From: Marinilabiliales bacterium
GTDB lineage: Bacteria; Bacteroidota; Bacteroidia; Bacteroidales; SZUA-534
Assembly: GCA_003512955.1 (NCBI GenBank)
Contig: DOTG01000005.1
Coordinates: 1-47,932, forward strand
Direction of reading: 5' to 3'
DNA length: 47,932 bases
The translations under genes were made by a program, and so were the position numbers. Below the pieces are notes generated by a model. That model was not told where the DNA came from, did not search any database, and worked only from the letters and a program-made list of their open reading frames with translations. Shown piece after piece: positions 1 to 8,519 of the stretch; position 1 is the first letter of the stretch; each line of letters starts with the position of its first letter.

Positions 1-479
1 CTGTGGTTTCGGTGGCTTCTGCCCATGGAATAGAATCGGTAAGTTTTACCGATGAAGATTCCGGACCGAAACCGGAACGACCCATTACTGATGATTTTGA
101 AAAATTCCTACACCCTTTAAAATCGCAACTGGAAGAATATTTTGAGGGGAAACGGAAAACTTTTGAATTGGCCTTGGCACCATCTGGAACACCTTTCCAG
201 CAAAAGGCCTGGGACGTACTGCAAAGAATCCCTTATGGAGAGACCCGGACGTACCAACAACAGACCGGTTATATTGGTGACCCAAAAGCAATACGGGCGG
301 TAGCCTCGGCCAACGGGAAAAATCCGGTTGCCATTGTTATCCCCTGCCACCGGGTTATTGGAACCGATGGAAGCCTAACCGGGTATGCCGGCGGGTTGTG
401 GCGGAAAAAATGGCTGCTGGAGCACGAACACCGGTTTACGGAACAAAAAGGGCAGCTACGCCTGGAATTTGGAACCTGA
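1..479 (+). CDS. ogt: Methylated-DNA--protein-cysteine methyltransferase, 5' end cut by window edge
   Basis: Suicide repair enzyme that moves an alkyl group from O6-alkylguanine (or O4-alkylthymine) in DNA to its own cysteine. The active-site motif PCHRVIG is intact, with the acceptor Cys at residue 115 counted from base 3, preceded by the DNA-binding helix-turn-helix region (IPYGETRTYQQ...AIRAVASANGKNP) and followed by the usual GYAGGLWRKKWLLEHE tail. The visible frame opens at a GTG at base 3, but family members usually have roughly ten more residues before the strand that reads VSVASAHGIESVSF here, so the true start probably lies upstream of the window. The C-terminus is complete. Confidence 0.93.
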   Translation, partial: VVSVASAHGIESVSFTDEDSGPKPERPITDDFEKFLHPLKSQLEEYFEGKRKTFELALAPSGTPFQQKAWDVLQRIPYGETRTYQQQTGYIGDPKAIRAVASANGKNPVAIVIPCHRVIGTDGSLTGYAGGLWRKKWLLEHEHRFTEQKGQLRLEFGT

Positions 480-630
480 TTAGTTTCTGTTGAAAATATG
501 TACTTATTTACCTACCTCTATTCATTTTTAATACACCTAGAAAGCTATTTTTAAGAAGCCTTGTTGAATGCAGAATTTTCCTGTTATTTTTGAGTTTTAT
601 TTGCAAACTATAATAAGTGAAAGACTTTTT

Positions 631-1932
631 ATGAATTCCCAATTTAAAAGAGATTTGTTGTTTTTTGTAGCCATTTTTGGTCTGTTAAGTGTTCCTTTTT
701 GGTTTACCGATTTAGATATCTGGCTTCAGAAACCTTATTACAATTCCACCGGCGGATGGTTTATGCTCCATGTCCCCTTTTGGGATTTTATCTACAAATA
801 CGGGATTTTTCTGGGCTATTTTGTGGCTTTGGCTGCCCTTGTTGCGGTGAGCATTTCGTATTGGAACCGGGCCATAGTGGTCTGGCGCAAAGCTGCATGG
901 TTCCTGCTGTTTGTAATGGTGGTGGGGCCTGGTATTTTGGTTAACGGAACATTCAAAGATCATTGGGGAAGGCCGCGTCCCCGCGAAATTACCCAGTTCG
1001 ATGGTTCCGATAGTTATGTAAAGGTCTGGGTTAAGGGACAAACCCAGGGAAAATCGTTTCCCTGCGGACATGCCTCCATGGGGTTTTACCTTTCAGTGGC
1101 TTTTCTTTTCTTACGAAATCGGAATAAAAGTTGGGCTTGGTTTTTCATGCTGTTTGGTACTTTTTATGGTTTGTTAATCGGTTATGCCCGCATGATTGCC
1201 GGTGGCCATTTTGCCAGCGATGTTCTTTGGGCTGCCGGAATAGTCTGGTTTACGGCTATCGTAGCCTTTCATCTTTTTAAAATAGATAAACCCGTGGATT
1301 TAGATCAATGGGATGCCGGCCGCCAGAAGAAAAAGGGGCGAAAAGTAGCTTTGTTGGCAGGGATTCTCATTCCGGTACTTACCATTGGTATTTTGTTGGC
1401 AACACCATACATTTCCAAAAAAGAATTTATCAGGCGGAAACAGGAGTTGGAGGTGCTGGCTCCAAAGGTTATTCAATCTTCATTTTCCGAGGGCAACATC
1501 CATGTAACCTTCGATACCCTTTTTCAGGTAAAATATGCCGTAAATGGGTTTGGGTTCCCTAACAGCAAAATACGGTGGCGTTTTACCGAAAGCGATACCT
1601 GCCAATATTTTCTGGAACGGATGGGTTGGTTTACCGAGGTCCGCAACGAAATTCAGATGAAAATCCCCATCGGTGTTCCCTGGGAAAACCACATCGGGTT
1701 AAAAGAGGGAAAACTCTTTTTAACCTTGCCTGGAGATAGTTGCCAATGTAATCTTACCATTGAGGTGTTGAAAGGGGAGGTTTATTTAAATGAATTTAAT
1801 ACTCATACTGAAATTTATATTGATGCCCCTGCTATTGATGATAAACGCACAACTAAAAATAACTATCAAAAAAACCTATCGCCTGAAATTTCAATTAAAT
1901 TATATAGTGGAAAGGTAGTTTTAAGTGATTGA
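631..1932 (+). CDS. PAP2-family membrane phosphatase with extra C-terminal domain
   Basis: Integral membrane phosphatase of the PAP2/type 2 phosphatidic acid phosphatase superfamily, which dephosphorylates lipid phosphates such as undecaprenyl-PP, phosphatidylglycerol-P or lipid A phosphates. The three signature motifs are visible: KDHWGRPRPRE, then PCGHASMG (PSGH variant), then YARMIAGGHFASD with the catalytic Arg, His and Asp. Several hydrophobic helices surround them. I prefer the ATG at 631 (MNSQFKRD) to the upstream ATG at 568, which would add 21 poorly conserved residues. After the core, a further helix (about residues 240-260) leads into some 170 residues of beta-rich sequence with several cysteines that I do not recognise. 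The exact substrate cannot be told from the sequence. Confidence 0.85.
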   Translation: MNSQFKRDLLFFVAIFGLLSVPFWFTDLDIWLQKPYYNSTGGWFMLHVPFWDFIYKYGIFLGYFVALAALVAVSISYWNRAIVVWRKAAWFLLFVMVVGPGILVNGTFKDHWGRPRPREITQFDGSDSYVKVWVKGQTQGKSFPCGHASMGFYLSVAFLFLRNRNKSWAWFFMLFGTFYGLLIGYARMIAGGHFASDVLWAAGIVWFTAIVAFHLFKIDKPVDLDQWDAGRQKKKGRKVALLAGILIPVLTIGILLATPYISKKEFIRRKQELEVLAPKVIQSSFSEGNIHVTFDTLFQVKYAVNGFGFPNSKIRWRFTESDTCQYFLERMGWFTEVRNEIQMKIPIGVPWENHIGLKEGKLFLTLPGDSCQCNLTIEVLKGEVYLNEFNTHTEIYIDAPAIDDKRTTKNNYQKNLSPEISIKLYSGKVVLSD

Positions 1933-2102
1933 TGAACTTGTGATTGGTCTTAATTTCTTCATCAAATTATGATTAATAAACTTTTTAATAAGTAATTATA
2001 AATCTATTGATTATAAAATAGCTTACTTTTTTGGCACTAAAATTGATTAAGTTATTCTGTACGTACGTTTCACTAAAATTTATTAATTAAACTTTTTAAA
2101 AG

Positions 2103-2705
2103 ATGAAAAAAATTGTTGTTGTTTTCATAGCTATTGCTATGTCTTTTTCAGTAAAATCACAGGATGTCATTAAACAAAAAGAAGTGGGTATCAGCTTTCG
2201 GGATTTAAACAATTTTGGAATGTTCTTTAAAACGGGTACATCCCAGTCTTTATGGAGATTTGGAGCAATGAGTACTTCCGGAAATTTTCAAAAGAGTGAG
2301 TATGACAGTACAGAAGTAAACCAAAATTCATTTGGTTTGAGACTCACTGCTGGTAAGGAATTCCGACAACCTGTTACTGATGCACTTAGTTTAGTATTAG
2401 GAATGGATGCTTCAGGTTCAGTTTCAGTATCGAAAACAGATGATGATGATGTATCAGTGGATAATCTTGATTATAATGCAAAATTTAAGACTTATGGTGT
2501 TGCACTTAATTTTATTCTTGGAGTCAATTATCAATTAAATGAAAAATTTTCTTTGCAAGGTGAAATTCAACCATCGGTTTCATATCAAATGTCCCAGATC
2601 GAGAGAACTTTTTTTAATGGAAATGTTGAGGATTCAGAAACAACGGGTTTCTATTATCAATTATCAAATTCCTCGGCCACCTTGTCTTTGGTTTATCGTT
2701 TTTAA
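2103..2705 (+). CDS. Small outer-membrane beta-barrel-like protein, unknown function
   Basis: A 200-residue protein that starts with a clear signal peptide (MKKIVVVFIAIAMSFSVKSQ, cleavage probably near residue 20). The rest alternates short polar and aromatic strands and ends in LVYRF, a terminal aromatic typical of outer-membrane barrels. It resembles the loosely defined 'outer membrane beta-barrel protein' group of Bacteroidota. It stands alone between the PAP2 gene and hisS, is AT-rich relative to hisS, and is followed by a hairpin. No substrate or partner can be inferred. Confidence 0.6.
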   Translation: MKKIVVVFIAIAMSFSVKSQDVIKQKEVGISFRDLNNFGMFFKTGTSQSLWRFGAMSTSGNFQKSEYDSTEVNQNSFGLRLTAGKEFRQPVTDALSLVLGMDASGSVSVSKTDDDDVSVDNLDYNAKFKTYGVALNFILGVNYQLNEKFSLQGEIQPSVSYQMSQIERTFFNGNVEDSETTGFYYQLSNSSATLSLVYRF

Positions 2706-2730
2706 AATTCTATCAAAACGTTTAATAATC

Positions 2731-2756
2731 AAGACCTCCGAACTTTTGGAGGTCTT
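2731..2756 (+). terminator. Hairpin terminator after the small barrel gene
   Basis: AAGACCTCC (2731-2739) and GGAGGTCTT (2748-2756) form a perfect 9-bp stem with an 8-nt loop, 26 bases after the stop codon at 2705. The tail (GTTGTT) is only moderately T-rich. Confidence 0.7.
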
Positions 2757-2857
2757 GTTGTTCCCAAGGATTAGTAAGATAATTGAGTAATTTTTATCGA
2801 ATAATTAAAATAAATTGGCTTTCATAAACTTTAATTTTAAGAATAGCTTTGAATCAA

Positions 2858-2888
2858 TTTGAATATCTTATCAGGAACATTAATTTTG
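2858..2888 (+). promoter_or_regulatory. Bacteroidota-type housekeeping promoter for hisS
   Basis: TTTG at 2858-2861, a 19-bp spacer, then TAATTTTG at 2881-2888. This matches the Bacteroidota primary sigma consensus (TTTG, 19-20 bp, TAnnTTTG) exactly. Transcription would start about 5-7 bases downstream, leaving a short leader of about 20 bases before the hisS ATG at 2912. Confidence 0.7.
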
Positions 2889-2911
2889 CCCTTCAAAATA
2901 AGTAACAGTTT

Positions 2912-4291
2912 ATGGCTCAAAAACCTTCTATCCCAAAGGGAACCCGCGACTTTGGCCCATCGGAAATGGTCAAACGGAATTTTATTTTCGATACCGTGAA
3001 GTCGGTGTTTAAATTGTATGGCTACCAGCCCATTGAAACCCCGGCCATGGAGAATTTATCAACACTCATGGGAAAATATGGCGAAGAGGGCGATAAACTG
3101 CTGTTTAAAATCCTCAATTCGGGTGATTTTTTAAAGGGAGCTGATGAATCACAACTTCAGCAAAAGAATTCACAAAAAATAACATCATATATTTCAGAAA
3201 AAGGATTACGCTACGATCTTACCGTGCCCTTTGCCCGATTCGTGGTCCAACACCGCGAGGAGGTTCAATTCCCCTTTAAGCGGTACCAGGTGCAACCGGT
3301 TTGGCGGGCCGATAACCCACAAAAAGGCCGTTACCGCGAATTTTACCAGTGCGATGTTGATGTTATTGGTTCCGATTCATTATTGAATGAGGTGGAATTG
3401 ATTCAAATTGTGGACGAAGTCTATCGGAGGCTGAATATTCGCGTGGCGGTTAAAATGAACAATCGCAAGATTCTTTCGGGAATTGCCGAAGTGATTGGCC
3501 AGCCCGATAAAATTGTGGATATTACTGTTGCCATTGATAAACTCGATAAAAACGGGATTGAAAAGGTAAATCTGGAGTTGGAGGAAAAGGGGCTTCCCAA
3601 ATCGGCTATCAACCAGTTGCAACCTATTTTACATCTGTCGGGAACTAATTTTGAAAAGTTGCAACAAATAAAATCGGTGTTAGCAACATCAGAAATTGGA
3701 TTAAAAGGGGTAAGCGAAATGGAAACCGTTTTTAACTGGTTGGCTCCTTTGCAGCTTCAAACTCCGGTGGAACTCGATTTAACTTTGGCCCGTGGTTTAA
3801 ATTATTATACCGGCGCTATCTTCGAAGTAAAAGCACTCGATATGCAGATAGGTTCCATTACCGGAGGTGGCCGATACGACGACCTGACCGGAATCTTCGG
3901 GTTACCCGGGGTCTCGGGTGTGGGCATTTCGTTTGGTGCCGACCGTATTTACGATGTAATGGAACACCTCGATTTATTTCCCAAAAATGCAGCTACCACC
4001 ACCCAACTGTTGTTTATCAACTTTGGCGAAAAGGAACAAAGCTGGTGTTTGCCTGTCATTCAACAGTTACGGAGGACTGGAATCAGCACCGAGATGTACC
4101 CCGAACCAGCCAAGATGAAAAAACAGATGAGCTACGCCAACGACCGCAAAATTCCCTATGTGGCTCTGGTAGGCGAGGAGGAGATGAGTTCCGGGCTTAT
4201 TACCCTGAAAAATATGGAACTTGGAACACAGGAAAAGGTTGGGGTAGCGGAGTTGATGGAACTAATAAGTAATGCTATAATCCGCAAATAG
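2912..4291 (+). CDS. hisS: Histidine--tRNA ligase
   Basis: Class II aminoacyl-tRNA synthetase that charges tRNA-His. The N-terminus reads IPKGTRDFGP (motif 1 region). The motif 2 region is RYDLTVPFARFVVQH followed by RADNPQKGRYREFYQCDVDVIG. The histidine-specific LARGLNYYTGAIFEV and the GGGRYDDLTG motif 3 segment are both present, followed by an anticodon-binding domain of about 90 residues. At 459 residues it is of normal length for the Bacteroidota form. It follows a perfect consensus promoter and appears to be transcribed alone. Confidence 0.97.
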   Translation: MAQKPSIPKGTRDFGPSEMVKRNFIFDTVKSVFKLYGYQPIETPAMENLSTLMGKYGEEGDKLLFKILNSGDFLKGADESQLQQKNSQKITSYISEKGLRYDLTVPFARFVVQHREEVQFPFKRYQVQPVWRADNPQKGRYREFYQCDVDVIGSDSLLNEVELIQIVDEVYRRLNIRVAVKMNNRKILSGIAEVIGQPDKIVDITVAIDKLDKNGIEKVNLELEEKGLPKSAINQLQPILHLSGTNFEKLQQIKSVLATSEIGLKGVSEMETVFNWLAPLQLQTPVELDLTLARGLNYYTGAIFEVKALDMQIGSITGGGRYDDLTGIFGLPGVSGVGISFGADRIYDVMEHLDLFPKNAATTTQLLFINFGEKEQSWCLPVIQQLRRTGISTEMYPEPAKMKKQMSYANDRKIPYVALVGEEEMSSGLITLKNMELGTQEKVGVAELMELISNAIIRK

Positions 4292-4310
4292 GAGTTTTAA
4301 AAATTAGAAA

Positions 4311-4436
4311 GTCATCCGATGACTGAATTAATGGTATCTGTCCATCATTGGATAAAGCCATCGGGTGACTTACGGAATAAGGGTAATTGAGTTTACCTCC
4401 GAAGACAGTTCGCTTACCCTTTAGGAGACGGTAAGC
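4311..4436. repeat. REP-like palindrome cluster between convergent genes
   Basis: The intergenic space between hisS and the GH3 gene carries GTCATCCGATGAC (4311-4323), itself a palindrome around one central base, and a near copy in inverted orientation, GCCATCGGGTGAC (4358-4370). A separate 7-bp stem, GCTTACC (4412-4418) with GGTAAGC (4430-4436), follows. The same 13-mer occurs as an inverted pair at 13255-13333. No T-tract follows these stems, so they look more like repeat elements than classical terminators, though they sit where a bidirectional stop would be useful. Confidence 0.6.
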
Positions 4437-4475
4437 ATACCTCTAAGTAGTTTAGCGTACCAAAAATCGTTTCTT

Positions 4476-6215
4476 TTATGGAACCTCTACTGGCAAAACC
4501 CCTGTAAATTCATAATTGCCGGTTAATCCATCAACCAATATTTTTTGCGACAGTTTATCGGCGCTGTAACAGTTGATGCGACACCAAACGCGCGACATGT
4601 AGCCCAGGTTTTCATATGGATTGCCAAAGGCGATACTGATCACTTTATTATGAGGCAGTTTATTCAGCGACCACACTGTCAACGCCCCTTCGCCCCTTAA
4701 ATCAAGCGAGCCCCACGGATTCGCGGGATTACTGTAAAAGGCAAAGATGAATTTGTCGTAGGTTGCCGCCATGTTATTCAGTTCATGGCCATGACTAAAA
4801 AAGGATAAGTTCGAACGGATATCCACTTCAAATCCTTTAGCCTGTAACGCCTCTTTTAAGCTAGTAAAGGCAGCCTGCTGGTCGCCATCGGAAACCACGC
4901 ACAGCAGCATCTTTTTTGAGGTGAGGGTATCTAAGGGGAGCAGGTTGTTTCTGTTGTCCACGAGTGTCATCGATTTTTGGATGATTTCTGTGGCTTTGGA
5001 CCGGTGTCCTACTAATAAATCCTCTGAAACAGGTTTCACCACCTCGTACCCATCATCGAACAAACCTAGCTTCTTTTTCATGTTCCAAACACGGCTCACG
5101 GCATCATTCAAACGCTCTTCGGAAATTTCCTTTCGTAAAATACGGGCTTCCAGTGTATCGATAAACTCCAGCGAGGGCCATAATAATATATCGGTTCCCG
5201 CTTTAAAACATGCCATTTCAGTCTCCAATTGATTCTCATAATAACCCGAAATACCGGCCATATTGAGCGCATCGGAAACAATCACCCCTTTAAAACCGAA
5301 GGTTCCCTTTAACAAACCGGTCAATAGCTCGGGCGATAAGGTTGCGGGAAGGTATTCGCCATTCAGTGTTTCCTTTTGGTAAGCAGGAAAGGAAATGTGC
5401 CCGGCCATTATAGCCATAATACCATCGTCAATCAATTTCTGAAACACCTTGCCATACGATTCTTGCCATTCTTTGTAACCAAGCTTCATTTGCGAGGTGT
5501 TGAAATGCTGATTGATATAATCGGTGCCATCGCCCGGAAAATGTTTGGCTGTGGCCGCCAGTTTCTGGTTTTGCATGGCTTTTACCTGTTCCGAAAGCAT
5601 CCTTGCGGCCTTTTCAGGGTTATCGCCCACCGAACGCACATTCACCAGGTGGTTGAAGGGGTTTATGTTCAAATCGGCCACCGGATTCAGAATCCAGTTC
5701 ATGCCGATACTCCTCAGTTCACTTGCAATAATGTCACCAAACCAACTGGCATAAAGCGGTGAATCGGTGGCTCCAAGCCCCATTTCAGCAGTTAGTAATG
5801 TATAATTGGGCATGGCGTTTCCCATCCCGGTTTCAAAGTCTTCTGAAAAAAGCAAGGGGGTTTTGCTGGCTTTTGAAAGTTCTAAAACCGTTTTTATATA
5901 CAATTGCGACAGGGAATCGGGGGTAGTGTAATTCCCCAAAACCCAGTTGGCAATGAAGATGGCACCTACCGGATATTTCATAAAAAAAGTATCCACGGAA
6001 CCATTCCCCGCCTCCATAATTTGATTCTTATCATACCCTAAGCAAACCACCTGCCCTATTTTCTCGCGCAGGGTGAGGGATTCCCAGGAGGTATCGGGTT
6101 TGTCTCTTTTGTCAGCATCTGTTTTGTTGTTTTGGCAACTGCTCAAAAAAAGTACGGTCAAAAGGAAAATGCTATTAAGCAAATGTGCTGTTCTTGATGT
6201 TTTTCTTTTTCTCAT
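4476..6215 (-). CDS. Glycoside hydrolase family 3 lipoprotein (beta-N-acetylglucosaminidase-like)
   Basis: Predicted envelope lipoprotein: a basic N-terminus, a hydrophobic stretch and the lipobox LSSC at about residue 27. The mature part is a GH3 TIM barrel of the NagZ/BglX type, with KHFPGDG near residue 224 and the nucleophile segment GVIVSDALNMAGI near residue 315, followed by a GH3 C-terminal-like alpha/beta domain up to residue 580. Such enzymes remove terminal beta-N-acetylglucosamine or related sugars from peptidoglycan fragments or glycans. The frame can also start at a GTG three bases upstream (6218). Oddity: the loop after KHFPGDG reads TDYINQHF, where relatives usually carry an Asp-x-His dyad. 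It is a single gene convergent with hisS. Confidence 0.85.
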   Translation of the reverse strand: MRKRKTSRTAHLLNSIFLLTVLFLSSCQNNKTDADKRDKPDTSWESLTLREKIGQVVCLGYDKNQIMEAGNGSVDTFFMKYPVGAIFIANWVLGNYTTPDSLSQLYIKTVLELSKASKTPLLFSEDFETGMGNAMPNYTLLTAEMGLGATDSPLYASWFGDIIASELRSIGMNWILNPVADLNINPFNHLVNVRSVGDNPEKAARMLSEQVKAMQNQKLAATAKHFPGDGTDYINQHFNTSQMKLGYKEWQESYGKVFQKLIDDGIMAIMAGHISFPAYQKETLNGEYLPATLSPELLTGLLKGTFGFKGVIVSDALNMAGISGYYENQLETEMACFKAGTDILLWPSLEFIDTLEARILRKEISEERLNDAVSRVWNMKKKLGLFDDGYEVVKPVSEDLLVGHRSKATEIIQKSMTLVDNRNNLLPLDTLTSKKMLLCVVSDGDQQAAFTSLKEALQAKGFEVDIRSNLSFFSHGHELNNMAATYDKFIFAFYSNPANPWGSLDLRGEGALTVWSLNKLPHNKVISIAFGNPYENLGYMSRVWCRINCYSADKLSQKILVDGLTGNYEFTGVLPVEVP

Positions 6216-6280
6216 CACTGGAAGGTTTTGTATTAGATGAAATTACAAGTTGTTTATTAAAGTGTATGCATCGGCGATTA

Positions 6281-6769
6281 TTATTTTACCGTGTTTTTAC
6301 ATTTACCAGACCAATTTTTTATCTCTAATCGAATTATCTCAGTCCTGTTAAATGATTTCTCAGCATATTTCAATCCTGAAGCTTTGTCATCGGGTGAATA
6401 TTTATCAAGGATGAATGCCAATGCATTCATCCGTTCCACTGCAGGAAGATTTCTATAAGCACGGCATTCTAAAATGATGCTTTCATATTCAGTTGTAAAT
6501 TTTTCTGATATTACATTTGTTCTACCGACAATACAAAATGATACAGCATTATCTTTCTCAAGGCATCGCAATTTTCGACCTTCCGGGGCACAATGTAAAT
6601 ATATGGATTTATCACCATCCCACACGTAATTTATTGGCACACTATATACACCTGATTCAACACAGTGCATTGACAATACACCATATTCGCCCGTCTTTAG
6701 GAGATTGAGCGCAGGTTGTTCGTCTAAAACCCTGTCCTGTCTTCTGATTTCCGAGTTTGAATAAATCAT
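6281..6769 (-). CDS. Pyridoxamine 5'-phosphate oxidase-like flavin-binding protein
   Basis: A split-barrel flavin-binding protein of the PNPOx-like/NimA-like group. Visible marks are the N-terminal RRQDRVLDE, the strand GVLSMHCVESGVYSVPINYVW, IYLHCAPEGRKLRCLEKDNAVSFCIVG, and a C-terminal IIRLEIKNWSGKC. Members bind FMN or heme and reduce small molecules; NimA-type members reduce nitroimidazoles. I chose the ATG at 6769 (MIYSNSE) because the longer frame from 6805 would overlap the upstream HD-domain gene. The gap to that gene is 13 bases, so the two are probably cotranscribed. Confidence 0.82.
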   Translation of the reverse strand: MIYSNSEIRRQDRVLDEQPALNLLKTGEYGVLSMHCVESGVYSVPINYVWDGDKSIYLHCAPEGRKLRCLEKDNAVSFCIVGRTNVISEKFTTEYESIILECRAYRNLPAVERMNALAFILDKYSPDDKASGLKYAEKSFNRTEIIRLEIKNWSGKCKNTVK

Positions 6770-6782
6770 AGAATGTTCTAAG

Positions 6783-7268
6783 TTAGTATTTATAAATACT
6801 TTCAATCATTGAAATCCCAGACTGGGTTTTAAAGTATTTTTTTTGAATGCTTTCTATAGAATGTCTCGACAGTTCATCTTCATGAATATTAACTAAGAAA
6901 TCGGCTTCAACTAAAATCTGAAAATCTAATCCGTCAATTTTCTGGTATGAATGGTGACGCCCTATTATGAAACAGATTCTATCAAGGATTTCAATATCCA
7001 GATTTATCTCTGAAAGCAAATCCCTGGCAATTGAAGGTCCTTCTATTTCCTGATAGTGCCCGCTATTCGAATGGTATTTCTTTTCAGCTTCTTTAATTCC
7101 AATATCATGAAGGATAGCTGTTATATCAACAATCAATATTTCATTGTCCGATAGTTTTTCTCTCCGGGCAATGCAGCTTGCGAATCCATATACTTTAAGG
7201 GCATGATTAATTCTCCGGACATCAGTCCCAAAGTATCGGATCATTTTATCGATAATTCTATCTGTCAT
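6783..7268 (-). CDS. HD-domain phosphohydrolase
   Basis: An HD-superfamily metal-dependent phosphohydrolase of about 160 residues. The ligands are visible in order: His in RRINHALKV, the HD pair in AILHDIGI, His in NSGHYQEIEG, and the late Asp in LVEADFLVN. Substrates of such small HD proteins (nucleotides, phosphorylated metabolites) cannot be predicted from the motif alone. The start at 7268 (MTDRIIDKMI) is preferred; the frame runs open to 7325 but the added residues overlap a palindromic ACAACGTTGT and look non-coding. It lies immediately upstream of the flavin-binding gene in a probable two-gene unit. Confidence 0.8.
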   Translation of the reverse strand: MTDRIIDKMIRYFGTDVRRINHALKVYGFASCIARREKLSDNEILIVDITAILHDIGIKEAEKKYHSNSGHYQEIEGPSIARDLLSEINLDIEILDRICFIIGRHHSYQKIDGLDFQILVEADFLVNIHEDELSRHSIESIQKKYFKTQSGISMIESIYKY

Positions 7269-7427
7269 AACATTCTGGTTTAGTTCAGTTTTACTTACAC
7301 AACGTTGTCGGGTTGGTAAGTCCATAAAAAATGCACCTCTTTAAATCCCCATCGATCCAGTTCAACCATGGGTTAACGCTGAGGCCGCGTACCACACAAA
7401 GCTTTTTTTTATTGTGCTTAGTGCATT

Positions 7428-7802
7428 TTAATACTTTCCATAGGCATTCTTCCAATTATCAGCAATTGCCATAAATTCAGAATAACCATGCTCCTTTATG
7501 AAAATAACCGCTTGTTTATATTTCTGGTATTTATGGCCATTTTTGGCATACATGGCGCCAATTACCTTACAATCATTCAATTCTTTGCAGTCTGCACATG
7601 TGTTGAGTTTTTTATCTCTGAAGCAACAAACCTTAATCTTGCATTTGGCTTTATCAATGCTTCTTTCTCCAGTATCAAAGCCTAATCTACAACCTTTACA
7701 GAATCCTTCAATGTAAGGCTTGCATGTCTTACAATATGCTCCACAACAGCCTACAAATCTATTTGAACTGATCACTTGCAACCTTTGATGTCTTTTTTTC
7801 AT
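7428..7802 (-). CDS. DUF3795-type cysteine-rich protein
   Basis: A 124-residue protein with a dense cysteine pattern: CCGAYCKTCKPYIEGFCKGC at the start, then CKIKVCCFRDKKLNTCADCKELNDC. This layout is typical of the DUF3795 family, widespread in anaerobes and thought to bind metal or an iron-sulfur cluster. The function is not known. It is monocistronic in appearance. The 102 bases downstream hold part of a degraded palindromic element and no recognisable gene. Confidence 0.78.
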   Translation of the reverse strand: MKKRHQRLQVISSNRFVGCCGAYCKTCKPYIEGFCKGCRLGFDTGERSIDKAKCKIKVCCFRDKKLNTCADCKELNDCKVIGAMYAKNGHKYQKYKQAVIFIKEHGYSEFMAIADNWKNAYGKY

Positions 7803-7925
7803 TCTAACGTCAAATTTAGTAATTTTTAGTTCCTACTAAATCTTGACCATTAATTTGAGAAATTTATAGGCTCGACTGTGGGGAATACGGAACGGCGTTT
7901 TATGGTAGATGTTGTGCCTAATGCG

Positions 7926-8314
7926 CTAAAGTCCAATTTTTTCAATTTTAATATTACTGATTCTTTCAAAATGAGTTACATTGTTAGTAACAAGAATCAT
8001 ATCATTATCAATCGGAAATACATCAACGAGTAAGTCAAAACCGTCTATTAACTGGCCGCTTTTTCTTAATCAAGCCTTTTCGGTAGCGTACAAACCCAAC
8101 GAATTGAAAATGGGTAATATCAGTATTCCTGTTAAAAAACCTTCAAGTATCATCTGATTTTTATCAGGGTATTCGCTATTTTTAACGCCAAATTTCAACT
8201 CTGTCAAGAAGGTAATTTCAGAAATAAATCGTTGCGATTTAGGAATGGATTTTAACTCTCTTTTAAGTTAAATTTTCCTTTTATGTAGTAGATACAAATA
8301 TTTGTGTTTAATAA
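7926..8314 (-). pseudogene. Decayed VapC-type PIN-domain toxin gene
   Basis: Translating the minus strand across frames gives a recognisable PIN-domain ribonuclease. The N-terminal LLNTNICIYYIKGKFNLKE is in one frame. After a frameshift come LKSIPKSQRFISEIT, ELKFGVKNSEYPDKNQ, and ILPIFNSLGLYATEKA followed by an in-frame TGA at 8072-8070, then LRKSGQLIDGFDLLV and MILVTNNVTHFERI to the TAG at 7928-7926. Damage visible: one frameshift, one nonsense codon (consistent with CGA to TGA), and Asn where the first catalytic Asp of LLDTN is expected. The layout otherwise follows the VapC family closely. Confidence 0.8.
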
Positions 8315-8442
8315 AGAACCTCTCAAAATGCTTCAATCTTTCGGTTAAATGTTCTCGAATTTCTAATCTCGTTAATAATTTTTCAATATTTGTTTCCATT
8401 TTTTTAGCTCTTAAGAAGATTACCGATTCTATTCCTATGGTC

Positions 8443-8503
8443 TTTCAACACCGTTCATAATCCATCTGTGTGTCTGGGATGGATTACGATCTAAAAGTTG
8501 GGC
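8443..8503. repeat. Short attC-like palindrome (61 bp)
   Basis: TTTCAAC (8443-8449) and GTTGGGC (8497-8503) bracket a perfect inverted repeat, TAATCCATC (8458-8466) and GATGGATTA (8478-8486), with an 11-base loop. GTTGGGC fits the integron core consensus GTTRRRY; on the minus strand it is GCCCAAC, directly behind the aminotransferase stop codon. Size and layout fit a minimal attC site, but no integrase is in the window. Confidence 0.5.
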
Positions 8504-8519
8504 GCTGGCAATTTTAATT

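Larger units (their letters stand above)
7803..8519. other. Gene-poor accessory stretch with a decayed toxin gene
   Basis: This 717-base AT-rich stretch contains no intact gene of usual size. It holds the VapC remnant (7926-8314, minus strand), an attC-like palindrome (8443-8503), and a 43-codon open frame on the minus strand (8268-8399, starting METNIEKLL). That short frame overlaps the remnant's N-terminus in another frame and could be a residue of the paired antitoxin, but I cannot recognise it. Bases 7803-7925 show nothing beyond a possible recombination-core-like CCTAAT near 7917. Confidence 0.5.

Noticed and set aside
2041..2102. Palindrome GTACGTAC near 2060 as an operator
   Set aside because: Eight-base palindrome only, no second copy and no regulator nearby; too weak to call.
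5376..5762. 128-codon plus-strand frame opposite the GH3 gene
   Set aside because: Antisense shadow of a strongly supported GH3 coding region; no motif.
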